Below are positions 16,997 to 25,256 of a stretch of DNA of 50,490 nucleotides, in pieces. The number at the start of each line of letters is the position of its first letter. Positions within the stretch are counted from its first letter, which is position 1. Source of the DNA: Hyphomicrobiales bacterium (GTDB taxonomy: Bacteria; Pseudomonadota; Alphaproteobacteria; Rhizobiales; Rhizobiaceae); contig UCHD01000015.1 in the NCBI GenBank assembly GCA_900472175.1, positions 1-50,490 of the forward strand. The letters run 5' to 3'. Position numbers and translations under genes: made by a program. The notes beneath the pieces were generated by a model. That model saw nothing but the letters and a program-made list of their open reading frames with translations, had not been told where the DNA came from and searched no databases.

Positions 16997-18615
16997 TCAA
17001 GTTCTTCCGCAACGGCCAGGGCGGCGGATCGGGACCGGTTGACTACCTGGTAGAGCGCGACGTCGTCGCTTACGACCAGAACCGCAACGCGATCCGCGAC
17101 GAGCGCGGCGAGATCATGCTGTTTGCCCGCGAGCCTTTGCCGGAGGTGTTGCGTGGCGATGCCGACCGCATGCGCGCGCTGATCGACGCATGCCCGCACC
17201 AGTGGACCTATCGCGCCGGCGTCATCGCCTTCACGGCGGAGGACGCGCCGAACCCTGCCCAGCAACGGCAGGTCATGGACGCCTTCGAGAGCCTTGCCTT
17301 TGCCGGCCTCGAACCCGACCAGCACGATATGCTTTGGGTCCGCCATACCCACGAGGGCCGCGTCGAGCTGCATTTCGTGACGCCACGCATGGAGCTTGTG
17401 AGCGGGCGCAGCCTCAACATTGCGCCGCCCGGCTACCAGAAGCACTGCGACGCCCTGCGCGATGTTCTGAATAAGGAGCATGGCTGGAATGACCCAATGG
17501 CGCCGGAGCGCGCCCGCGAGACCGTTAGCCTCATCGAAAGCGTCAGGCGCGGCGATGCCCGCGAGCTGATCCATGACTGGATCGTCCAGCGCATCGAGAC
17601 CGGCGAAATCCATGACCGCCCGAGCATGACCGAGGCTTTGACGGCGGCCGGTTTCGACCTGCCGCGCGCCGGCAAAAACTACATCACCGTCCGTGACCCC
17701 GAGACGGACGAGCGCTGGCGTTTGAAAGGAGACCTGTTCCGTGAAGACTGGACCCGAGAAAATACCCTTGAGCGAGCGCTTGAAAGATCGGCTGGCGAGC
17801 CCAGTCGCTCCGGAAGCCGGCTCGACGCCATCGCGCCCGACGAGCTTCGAGACCGATTTGAGCGAAGCCTTGAAGCGCGCGCAAGCTACAATCGAGACCG
17901 ATATCCGCAGCTTCACGGACGCGAACCGACAGCACTTGAGCGAGGCACTGGCGACGACCGAGGCGGACGTGAACCGGCTCCGGTCGATGGTGCAGCCATT
18001 CTTCCTGACCATGGGCGCGGTGGCATTGCTGATCGTCCTGTTGAGCTTCACCGCGAGCTGGTTTTGGGCGGGCCTGATGATCGACCGCGCCCAGAGCGCC
18101 AGCCTCTGGCAGATGGGCTTGCAGATCAACCAGACCAGCAACGGCAAAGTCCTGACCTGGGACGTCAACCGCCTTCAGCTGATCACCTGCCAGGCCGGGA
18201 CCGACAAAACGCCATGCCTGAAGATCGTCCAGGGAGATCGACCGATGACCGAAACCACCAGACCACCGATGCCCGAGAGCCTTTCGCCGCTGGAGCGCGA
18301 ATTGCTGGGTTACGTCGAGACGTTGATGAACACCTTGCAGAGCGGGACCGCGCAGTTCGCGGCGCTGGAGAAACGCTCGACCGACATAGTCGAAAACCGG
18401 CAAGCGGCTTTGGAAGGATCGCTGAAATCGCTCATCGCGTCACAGGCTATCTTCATGAACGCCTGGCTCGCCTCCGGCAATCATTCCAGCGACACGGCCT
18501 CGACCGAACTGGCGGAAGCGTTCGCCCTGCTGGAGCAAGCCGAAGCGATGCTCGAGGCGGTAGCGCCGCCGACGTGACAGCCCGACCGCCTGCGCCAAGT
18601 CGCGGCTGCAACTGA
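16990..18615 (+). CDS. relaxase / mobilization nuclease
   Basis: 541 residues. The N-terminal third is the relaxase domain: start LIKFFRNGQGGGSGPVDYL, a segment DMLWVRHTHEGRVELHFV that supplies metal-binding histidines, and a Tyr in the N-terminal part as candidate nucleophile. It would nick oriT and lead the strand out. From about residue 255 on, the protein turns into an Arg/Asp/Gly/Pro-rich low-complexity tail. This is exactly where another gene (17741-18577) is encoded in the +2 frame, so the tail is a by-product of overprinting or a flexible extension. GTG start. Confidence 0.88.
   Translation: MLIKFFRNGQGGGSGPVDYLVERDVVAYDQNRNAIRDERGEIMLFAREPLPEVLRGDADRMRALIDACPHQWTYRAGVIAFTAEDAPNPAQQRQVMDAFESLAFAGLEPDQHDMLWVRHTHEGRVELHFVTPRMELVSGRSLNIAPPGYQKHCDALRDVLNKEHGWNDPMAPERARETVSLIESVRRGDARELIHDWIVQRIETGEIHDRPSMTEALTAAGFDLPRAGKNYITVRDPETDERWRLKGDLFREDWTRENTLERALERSAGEPSRSGSRLDAIAPDELRDRFERSLEARASYNRDRYPQLHGREPTALERGTGDDRGGREPAPVDGAAILPDHGRGGIADRPVELHRELVLGGPDDRPRPERQPLADGLADQPDQQRQSPDLGRQPPSADHLPGRDRQNAMPEDRPGRSTDDRNHQTTDAREPFAAGARIAGLRRDVDEHLAERDRAVRGAGETLDRHSRKPASGFGRIAEIAHRVTGYLHERLARLRQSFQRHGLDRTGGSVRPAGASRSDARGGSAADVTARPPAPSRGCN
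17741..18577 (+). CDS. nested mobilization protein (MbeB/MbeD-like), overlapping the relaxase gene
   Basis: 278 residues entirely inside the relaxase gene in another frame. The GTG start follows a strong AAAGGAGA ribosome site. Features: N-terminal coiled coil (about 35-85), a membrane helix (PFFLTMGAVALLIVLLSFTA, about 87-108), a short periplasm-like part with two Cys, and a second helical domain (LSPLERELLGYVETL) preceded by an in-frame ATG at 18245 that has its own GGGAGA site. In ColE1-type plasmids mbeB and mbeD are nested in the relaxase gene in the same way; here both parts appear fused, perhaps with an internal start. Protein-like composition contrasts with the relaxase frame. Confidence 0.78.
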   Translation: MKTGPEKIPLSERLKDRLASPVAPEAGSTPSRPTSFETDLSEALKRAQATIETDIRSFTDANRQHLSEALATTEADVNRLRSMVQPFFLTMGAVALLIVLLSFTASWFWAGLMIDRAQSASLWQMGLQINQTSNGKVLTWDVNRLQLITCQAGTDKTPCLKIVQGDRPMTETTRPPMPESLSPLERELLGYVETLMNTLQSGTAQFAALEKRSTDIVENRQAALEGSLKSLIASQAIFMNAWLASGNHSSDTASTELAEAFALLEQAEAMLEAVAPPT

Positions 18616-18643
18616 TCCTCATTTCTGTCTGGAGTTTTGACCC

Positions 18644-20494
18644 ATGAATTTGATCATACAGCCCTATCGCTATGCCCTTTCCATTGCCGTGGTTGCGGCA
18701 GGTTTCCTGCTGATGGAAACCGCACCGTTGTTCTGGCCACCCATTTACCAGAACGCGCGCGCCGCGATCCTGGTCATGTTTTGCGGGTTTGCGCTGCTGA
18801 CCTTGGCGGGAGACACCCAGGGCCGCATCCGCAGCGCGTCGGGCTTAGCTGTGGGGGCTGCCCTCCTTGCCGCGTCTGCTCTCGCCCTTACAGACCCCAC
18901 TATTGCGGCAGGTGTCCTGCTCGACGGCTTCAAGGCTTGGCGCAACGCCGGCTATTCCGGAATCGAGAGCATCCGAGGCATGGTTTCGACATGGGATCGC
19001 TTCACCGAGGCGCAACAGCTTGGCGTGCAAACCAGCCTCGCCATCGGCCTGCCTGTGCCGCTGTTCTTCATCCTGCGCGCGATTTCGATTGCCGCCCCCG
19101 CTTCGTCCAGCCGGGTCTCCAAACAAGGCCCATGGCGTGCCCGGTGGATGAACCGAGGTGAATTGCGCCAACTCCGCCACAACGACACGGGCTTGCCGCT
19201 CGGTCTCGCCGGCGGCGCAATGCTGCGCTATCGCCCCAACCCGAAAACCGGATGGCGTGCCGGCCACCATGTCGCCATCGCTGGCACACGCGCCGGAAAA
19301 GGCGTGTCCGTCGTCATTCCCGCCATCATAGACCATGACGGGCCGGTCGCCGTTCTCGACATTAAGGGCGAAAACTTTGCCGTAACGCGCCGCTATCGCC
19401 GATCGCTCGGCCGTCAAGTCGTGGTTCTCAATCCCTTCGGTGTCATCGAACCGTCGAAGGATCGTTTCAACCCACTCGACTACATCCGGCAAGCGCACCT
19501 GGTTCGCGACATCGAGGTCATTGCGGAGGGGCTTGTTCGACCGGAAGGCGGAAACGGCGCGCACTTTGCCGAAATGGCGAAATCAATGATCGCCGCTGTG
19601 ATCGAGGTCGTCATGACCAGGCGCGCGGAAGTCGATCGCAATCTCATCACCGTCATGGACCTGCTGTTTTCCGCCGGCTTTGAAAAGACACTGACGGAAT
19701 GGGCCAGCGCGCCGGAAACCTTCGGCACCCGCCCGGCGGCCGCCGCTGCCACGTTCCTTGCAGCCGGCGAGAACGAGCGCGGCGCAATCCAAACGACGAT
19801 CAAGAAGGCCTTCGATTGGGCGCGTTCCGACGAACTGCGGAGTTTCCTCGGCGCCTCCACATGTTCGCTCGAAAACCTGTTCGAGGGCCGCGCGGACCTC
19901 TTTATGGTCGTGCCGCTCGACCAAGTGGACGCCCAAGCCGTTTTTCTCCGGCTGCTGACAAACATCATTCTTGGTATGGCCGTGCGTCTTGAAGGCGCGA
20001 AGAAGCCAAAAAAGAATGTACTGCTGGTCCTGGATGAGTTTGTCCGTCTCGGCCGGATGGAAAAGCTGATTAACATCGCCAACGTCGCAGCCGGCTGCGG
20101 TATTGAGGCGCTGTTTATCACCCAGGACAAGGGCCAGATCGAAAGCGTCTATGGCAAGGGCGACACCGCTAGCATCCTCGGCTCCTGCGTCACCAACCGA
20201 ATTTTCGGCCTCGGCCGCGCCGAATTCGAAACAGCCAATTGGGCTGCGAACGCCCTTGGCGATCAGACGGTGCTCACCCGCACGAAGCAATCGTCCGCGA
20301 AGTTCGGCGAGAGCCGCAAGACCTCCACCGCCGAGCAACGGCAGAAGCTCATGACCGCCGATCAGATCCTGGAAATGAAGACGGGCAAGATTCTGCTGCT
20401 GACGGGTTCGAAACCGCCTGCGCTTGTTGATCCGATCGTGTCGCACCGGCATCCGGCATATCGTGGGAAGCTGGACCGAAATCCGATGGTATAG
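18644..20494 (+). CDS. type IV coupling protein (VirD4/TraG family)
   Basis: 616 residues. Several N-terminal membrane helices (residues 1-150) precede the ATPase domain with Walker A GTRAGKGVSVVIPA, segment VLDIKGENFAVTRRYR, Walker B VLLVLDEFVRLGRMEKL and the distal motif ALFITQDKGQIESVYG. It links the relaxosome to a type IV secretion channel. Length and motifs are full. No secretion-channel genes are in the element, so it should dock with a channel encoded elsewhere. ATG has TGGAG upstream; it lies 28 bases after the relaxase. Confidence 0.92.
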   Translation: MNLIIQPYRYALSIAVVAAGFLLMETAPLFWPPIYQNARAAILVMFCGFALLTLAGDTQGRIRSASGLAVGAALLAASALALTDPTIAAGVLLDGFKAWRNAGYSGIESIRGMVSTWDRFTEAQQLGVQTSLAIGLPVPLFFILRAISIAAPASSSRVSKQGPWRARWMNRGELRQLRHNDTGLPLGLAGGAMLRYRPNPKTGWRAGHHVAIAGTRAGKGVSVVIPAIIDHDGPVAVLDIKGENFAVTRRYRRSLGRQVVVLNPFGVIEPSKDRFNPLDYIRQAHLVRDIEVIAEGLVRPEGGNGAHFAEMAKSMIAAVIEVVMTRRAEVDRNLITVMDLLFSAGFEKTLTEWASAPETFGTRPAAAAATFLAAGENERGAIQTTIKKAFDWARSDELRSFLGASTCSLENLFEGRADLFMVVPLDQVDAQAVFLRLLTNIILGMAVRLEGAKKPKKNVLLVLDEFVRLGRMEKLINIANVAAGCGIEALFITQDKGQIESVYGKGDTASILGSCVTNRIFGLGRAEFETANWAANALGDQTVLTRTKQSSAKFGESRKTSTAEQRQKLMTADQILEMKTGKILLLTGSKPPALVDPIVSHRHPAYRGKLDRNPMV

Positions 20495-20596
20495 ACTATG
20501 TCGTACACAGCCTGATGCGCCAAAAAACAGTTGCCTCTTTTGTTTGTAAGCAAGTCCGCGTATCTGCTTCACCGATCAACCTATGGGGGAACGTTT

Positions 20597-21487
20597 ATGT
20601 TTTTAACAGATGCAAAAATTGCTGAGGCGATACGTGACGGCGGAATAGTCATCGATACATTAGAAGACACCGGTAGTTACAGCGCGGTTTCCGCTCCGAG
20701 TGTCTCAGACTTACGCGAATCCAAGTTAATTCAGCCGTGCTCTGTCGACTTCTCGATTGGTCGAATCTACGTCCCACCCACAGAACCGCGAAACGGAATT
20801 GATACCACCCCGGTTGATTTTCAGACAGGCCACCAGCTGCAGCCTGGAGAAACTGCAGTTGTGGAAACCAAAGAGCGGCTCACCCTGGGGAAAATGTACG
20901 GAGCATTTGGCTTCCCACCTGCCGGAGTTTCGCGAAATTCGATCCTCATGACAAATCCGGGACATGTTGATCCCGGTTTTACAGGGCATCTGACATTCAC
21001 TCTTATAAACATGGGACGGAGGCCCTTTCACCTTCGGAGAGGTGAACGCATCGCATCTTTGCTGGTTTTTCGGCTATCCGAGGAGGTCAGCTACGGATAT
21101 TCCGAGCGAAACGCTGCCTCGACACCGAAGTGGGCAAGATTGCTAGACCAATTGTCGCCAGACTTCGGTGCACTCCAAACAAAGATGGCCGAGGCCGCGA
21201 AATCGGCAGTTTCTGAGAAAACTTCAGATTTTGAAAATAAAATCAATGAAGTAAAGCGAAATTTCTCAGTTGCGCAATTGATGGTGCCATTGGGCACGGC
21301 AGCTATAGTTGCAATCTTTGGATATATCACAACCGTCGGAGATTTCGTAAAATCGACGGAGATGGATGCTGCAAAGAATAGCATAGCAAAGCTCGAAGCA
21401 CAGGCTGGCATCGGAGATATTGAAAAGCAACTCTCGGTGATCGTAAAAAGAATCGATCAACTTGAAGCAAGTTCGGTAGATCGATAA
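20597..21487 (+). CDS. dCTP deaminase/dUTPase-fold protein with membrane and coiled-coil tail
   Basis: 296 residues. Residues 1-170 match the trimeric dCTP deaminase/dUTPase fold: CSVDFSIGR (48-56), SRNSILMTNPGHVDPGFTG (about 112-130), then HLRRGERIASLLVFRL. By eye, Thr135 stands at the position of the catalytic Glu of E. coli Dcd (in ..IVLEFYN..), and the GRSS motif is missing, so deaminase activity is doubtful. A coiled coil (185-225), one membrane helix (about 227-248, MVPLGTAAIVAIFGYITTV) and a second coiled coil follow, which ordinary Dcd proteins lack. ATG at 20597 has GGGGGAAC upstream. thyX follows after 15 bases. Confidence 0.8.
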   Translation: MFLTDAKIAEAIRDGGIVIDTLEDTGSYSAVSAPSVSDLRESKLIQPCSVDFSIGRIYVPPTEPRNGIDTTPVDFQTGHQLQPGETAVVETKERLTLGKMYGAFGFPPAGVSRNSILMTNPGHVDPGFTGHLTFTLINMGRRPFHLRRGERIASLLVFRLSEEVSYGYSERNAASTPKWARLLDQLSPDFGALQTKMAEAAKSAVSEKTSDFENKINEVKRNFSVAQLMVPLGTAAIVAIFGYITTVGDFVKSTEMDAAKNSIAKLEAQAGIGDIEKQLSVIVKRIDQLEASSVDR

Positions 21488-21502
21488 AAAGGAAAATGAC
21501 CG

Positions 21503-22270
21503 ATGAAAATCAAGTCTCCAGAAATATACGTGATCTCGAAGCCGTATTTCAATGAAAAAGAATTAAGACGTTTTCTGGAAGCCAATGGACTTAAATGGAA
21601 GATGGATGAGAGCGCCCAACCGGGCGAGCATATTGTAGAGATATCAGGTAGAGTATGCTATATGTCTTTTACTGATGACACATCAAAGGTACGATTTCCA
21701 AATTCTAACTATATAAGTAACTTGATATCACGAGGACACGAAAGCGTATTAGAACATTCGGTTTGGACATTTATTCTGGATGGGGTGAGTCGATCATTCA
21801 CCCACCAACTGGTGCGGCATCGTGTGGGTTTTTCTTACAGTCAATTATCTCAACAATACCACGACGAGAGTGAGGCCGAGATGGTTTTGCCGAACGGGCT
21901 TCATAATGCGCATCCAGCGTTTGCGGCCTGGGAGCAAGCCGTTGATAAGATGCTGTCAGCTTACAAGTCGCTTGTCGGGATGTCGCTACACGGCGGCCCA
22001 GAGGATGGTCGTGAACGCCTCAGATGGATAAGAAGTGTTGCAAGAAGCCTTCTTCCAAACGCGACAGCAACAACTATTGCTGTGACTGCAAATGCCCGCG
22101 CTCTTCGGCATTTTTTAAACCTGCGCGGCGCGATCGAGGGCGATTACGAAATGCGCGAAATTAGTGTGCGGCTACTTAAAGCCATAGGACCAGATGCACC
22201 CGCATTGTTCTCGGATTTCGATATCGTCACCCACCATGACGGCCATGAGATGGTTGTCAAAACATCGTAG
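21503..22270 (+). CDS. thyX: ThyX-like flavin-dependent thymidylate synthase, variant motif
   Basis: 255 residues, ThyX over the whole length: GHESVLEH (78-85), FTHQLVRHRVGF (99-110), ARSLLPNATATTIAVTANAR and HFLNLRGAIEGDYEMRE. The enzyme makes dTMP from dUMP with FAD and methylene-folate. The signature differs from R-H-R-x7-S-x-R: eight residues separate RHR (105-107) from Ser116, and the following Arg is Gln118. Activity may be altered or lost. The C-terminal part is closest in pattern to actinobacterial ThyX. Codon and base composition are AT-richer than the backbone. It probably shares an operon with the upstream Dcd-like gene. Confidence 0.87.
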   Translation: MKIKSPEIYVISKPYFNEKELRRFLEANGLKWKMDESAQPGEHIVEISGRVCYMSFTDDTSKVRFPNSNYISNLISRGHESVLEHSVWTFILDGVSRSFTHQLVRHRVGFSYSQLSQQYHDESEAEMVLPNGLHNAHPAFAAWEQAVDKMLSAYKSLVGMSLHGGPEDGRERLRWIRSVARSLLPNATATTIAVTANARALRHFLNLRGAIEGDYEMREISVRLLKAIGPDAPALFSDFDIVTHHDGHEMVVKTS

Positions 22271-22411
22271 TTTGCCGCCGTTTTTGGATAGAGAATAAAG
22301 TCGAGCTAGAAAAACGCTCGAAAAATTATTTGCGTCAAGAACATCCCGCACTACAGGCTTTCCAAGCCGGCGAATTCGCTCTGGACAAACGAATTAAAAG
22401 CCGGAGGCCTG
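22271..22411. other. convergent intergenic gap between the two cargo operons
   Basis: Between two convergent genes; a small hairpin CGAGC...GCTCG (about 22302-22320) followed by AAAAATT is the only candidate terminator, and it is weak. Confidence 0.3.
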
Positions 22412-23371
22412 CTATTTCTGGCCGATCTCCATTGGCTGAGAGACACAACCATCCACGGAAAATTTGAACATTGTAATTTCCCCAGAAGGTTTAACGTCGA
22501 ATGGATCAGACAAATCGCCAGATGACGTTCGCCACACGCACACGGTTGGCTGCAATTCCAAAGCAAGACGAATCGCCACTGCGGAGAAAATTTTCGGTCC
22601 GAGAGGAATAATGACCGGACGATAGCGCTCCAGCAAACCGAACAATAACGAATCTAGTTTTTCATATGTCTCCTGAGGGGACAGGATGTCGTAGGAAAAT
22701 AAGTAGTTGTCACCGACATCCTCGATTAGCAGACTGTTTGCGTCTTTTACGGATTCAATAAATCGCGGGTCAGGCCCAACAGGCAAAAAAAGCCGTGCAG
22801 CAGGAATTTCCAAGTAATCAATGCAACCAATGGCACGACCCGGCTCGAAGCCTAAACCAATTACCGCACACGGAGACTTCGATAAATCATCTGACCAGCC
22901 TGCGAGGTCCCCAATTATAGGCTCAGAAATATGGCTTGGAAATTCCTGGTTAGGAGGAGTGTAAAACTCTGCCAAGGAATACGCAATTGAAACGTCTATT
23001 CTAGGGCCTTTATTAGAATGAATTTCCAGTAATATTCTAGCCATTAAGGTTCGAGAGCAAGAAGAAATGTCAAAAAGAACTCGAATAGGATCTCCGACCT
23101 CTTTTTCAGGAAAATATTTTAATTTTTCCCGAAGCTCCAACTCAATTCCCGGGCTTCTTGCATCGATGAATTTTGCTCCTCGAATATTGTTGTAGAAAAA
23201 TTTATTAATATCATATCCGTGTATCCCTACGCTAAGGTAGTCAAGTATCAGAGCGTTTTTAAAGGTCCCCGCTTTATTTTCGGCGATGTGCCGCGAACGA
23301 GTTTCATAGCCACAAACAAATATAGCGAGGTCGTATTCCACATCAATACTCATATATTGTTCACTATTCAT
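22412..23371 (-). CDS. unknown protein, last gene of the dam-phosphoesterase-ATPase operon
   Basis: 319 residues, no family recognised. Alternating strand/helix pattern suggests two Rossmann-like halves. Conspicuous short motifs: CGYETRSRH near the start, FDISSCSRTLMARIL (about 105-120), IAYSLAEFYTPPNQ, GLGFEPGRAIG and LFLPVGPDPRF. No signal or membrane segment. The order beta-strand/DISS-x-SR/helix recalls ligand-sensing Rossmann folds such as CARF, but that is a guess. ATG at 23371 overlaps the ATPase stop by 8 bases (other ATGs at 23353 and 23386-side are possible). Translation coupling implies joint function. Confidence 0.72.
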   Translation of the reverse strand: MNSEQYMSIDVEYDLAIFVCGYETRSRHIAENKAGTFKNALILDYLSVGIHGYDINKFFYNNIRGAKFIDARSPGIELELREKLKYFPEKEVGDPIRVLFDISSCSRTLMARILLEIHSNKGPRIDVSIAYSLAEFYTPPNQEFPSHISEPIIGDLAGWSDDLSKSPCAVIGLGFEPGRAIGCIDYLEIPAARLFLPVGPDPRFIESVKDANSLLIEDVGDNYLFSYDILSPQETYEKLDSLLFGLLERYRPVIIPLGPKIFSAVAIRLALELQPTVCVWRTSSGDLSDPFDVKPSGEITMFKFSVDGCVSQPMEIGQK

Positions 23372-25256
23372 CGATGTCATCCACATGAAAAGGCAACGTG
23401 AATTGCTTAAACAGGTCTGGACGTCTTTTTTTCGCGGAATTTAAAGAGTGAATGATATTCGAAAGTGGAACTGTTCGGGTGCTCACCAGGGGCAATTTGA
23501 ACTCCGGCGCAAGCGTGTAGGATATCCGTAATCTCGATCCGACTATGTCTTCTGTGTGATTGGGTTCTCTTCCCGTTTCGGATGCCTCAAGGGGCATTCT
23601 AACCAGAGCGCCAGCGTTCAGCGCTCGTCCGACGAGTGAAGCAAGCGATGGAGGAACGCTTCGATCTACTTCGATCGTTGACGGAGGCTCCGGAGAGAAA
23701 TTATCGCGAAGTTGTACGAGTTGAAAGTAAGAACCAATTACGTTCACTAGCTGTATGATCGACCTTATGTCGCCATAGCCGTCAGTAGGTAGCGCGGACA
23801 GACTGGCTTTATAACGATGGATAGTCGCTTCTAGGCTTGATGTCTGCGATGTCGCTTTGACCGTGCCGCCAGTTTCACAAAATTCTCTTACCAGAGGACG
23901 CATAAGGTTTATAAAGGTGCGAGGGTTACCCTCAGATATCGAAAATAACGAATATGCTCCCGTATAGAGATTGAGCGCCTTGCGGCTTTTTAATTTTTTA
24001 TTCGGTCCAATAAACTCGGACCGTGTTAATATAAATGGCAGAGCTTTGCGAAATTGGGCTTTTTTATCTTCTGGTTGTCCATCGATATCCTCAAGCGTAA
24101 ATTCGCGCTCTTTCAACCATTTAGAAAACGTATTATCGACACGGCGTAATAGAACACTTCGCTTGTAAATTTGACCGTTCGGCGCTTTGTAGCTGTTGAG
24201 TTTTGCTTTGTTTTCCGAACCAAAGCCACTGCCATCGAACCAGCCGTCCCCAAGCACTTGAACAGGCGTAATATCAGCGCCTCCCCCCGCAGCCTCTACC
24301 ATGGCTGACAAAAGATTTTCGCAAAAGGCAAATGCAGATCGTCTGTAAGGGTAGCTAAGGTTTAATGCTTCGTAGTCATTATTTGTTGAAGGGTTCGCAG
24401 AACCTCCATCATCTCCGCTTATTTGTATAATTTCTGAAGTGTGCGGAAATAGAGAAAACTTAAATATAATTCCATGATATGAACTTCTTAAAAGAGAAAA
24501 AAGCTCCTTTCTAATAATTTCAGGGGCTATTTCGAGTTCGTCGCAAAGTATTGCCCATTTTTTCTCTGGAGTTCCGATTATAGCATTCACAACATCGATT
24601 GCATTTGCAATTGACGTCATCGGATCAAGCTTGATGTATTCTGGAACTTCGGCGCTGAAATTTCTCTTTAAATTATCGATTACAATACTGAGATCTGAAA
24701 TTTGCTTTCTAATTGAAACTCTAAGGCTGACAAAGCTCGAAGTCTTGATACCTACCGACCATATTTCTGAAAGAGCATCTGCTATCTCCGCCTGCTTTGT
24801 ATCGCTCAAATTTATATAAAATCTTTCGAGGTCCGCGCATGTCTTGGTTTTTTCATCCTGCGCTTCCGCCAATGCATTTAGAAACGCAATAGCGAGGTGG
24901 AGCCTGAACGACGTCCTTCTAATCTGGAATTCAATCTCCTGATCCGCAATCCCCTTGCACTTAGCCTCCAGTTGAGAGCCCCATAAGACATCTGTACCAA
25001 GAAAGATCGCATGAAAGGCTAGTTTCTTTCGTATCTCCGATGCATTAGGCCCATTCCATTCAGTTAAGGCCCTCAATTGAAGCATTTTTAGTAAAGTTGT
25101 TTTTCCACTACCCCGTGGTCCAAACAAAACTGTATGATTTGCCTCGACAAGCCGAAAGTATTGCTCGGGAGCAATAAAGGTTTTTGCGACTTCTTCCGCG
25201 CTCAGGAATCTCGCGTTGAAGGCTTCAAATGACTGAACCATTGATGGATCGCTCAT
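23364..25256 (-). CDS. ORC/CDC6-like AAA+ ATPase
   Basis: 630 residues. N-terminus FNARFLSAEEVAKTFIAPEQYFRLVE precedes Walker A LFGPRGSGKTTLLKML (about 47-62), and Walker B is KKWAILCDELEIAPE (about 240). This layout, with an Asn-Ala-Arg-x-Leu opening, is that of the bacterial ORC-CDC6-type P-loop ATPases that recur in defence islands. The C-terminal half has no recognised domain. It overlaps the upstream phosphoesterase gene by 4 bases (ATGA) and the downstream unknown gene by 8 bases. It is likely the motor or regulatory switch of the complex. Confidence 0.8.
   Translation of the reverse strand: MSDPSMVQSFEAFNARFLSAEEVAKTFIAPEQYFRLVEANHTVLFGPRGSGKTTLLKMLQLRALTEWNGPNASEIRKKLAFHAIFLGTDVLWGSQLEAKCKGIADQEIEFQIRRTSFRLHLAIAFLNALAEAQDEKTKTCADLERFYINLSDTKQAEIADALSEIWSVGIKTSSFVSLRVSIRKQISDLSIVIDNLKRNFSAEVPEYIKLDPMTSIANAIDVVNAIIGTPEKKWAILCDELEIAPEIIRKELFSLLRSSYHGIIFKFSLFPHTSEIIQISGDDGGSANPSTNNDYEALNLSYPYRRSAFAFCENLLSAMVEAAGGGADITPVQVLGDGWFDGSGFGSENKAKLNSYKAPNGQIYKRSVLLRRVDNTFSKWLKEREFTLEDIDGQPEDKKAQFRKALPFILTRSEFIGPNKKLKSRKALNLYTGAYSLFSISEGNPRTFINLMRPLVREFCETGGTVKATSQTSSLEATIHRYKASLSALPTDGYGDIRSIIQLVNVIGSYFQLVQLRDNFSPEPPSTIEVDRSVPPSLASLVGRALNAGALVRMPLEASETGREPNHTEDIVGSRLRISYTLAPEFKLPLVSTRTVPLSNIIHSLNSAKKRRPDLFKQFTLPFHVDDIDE

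Noticed and set aside
16879..18168. 429-codon open frame opposite the relaxase and nested gene
   Set aside because: Antisense shadow; no start site, and the + strand genes there have clear motifs.
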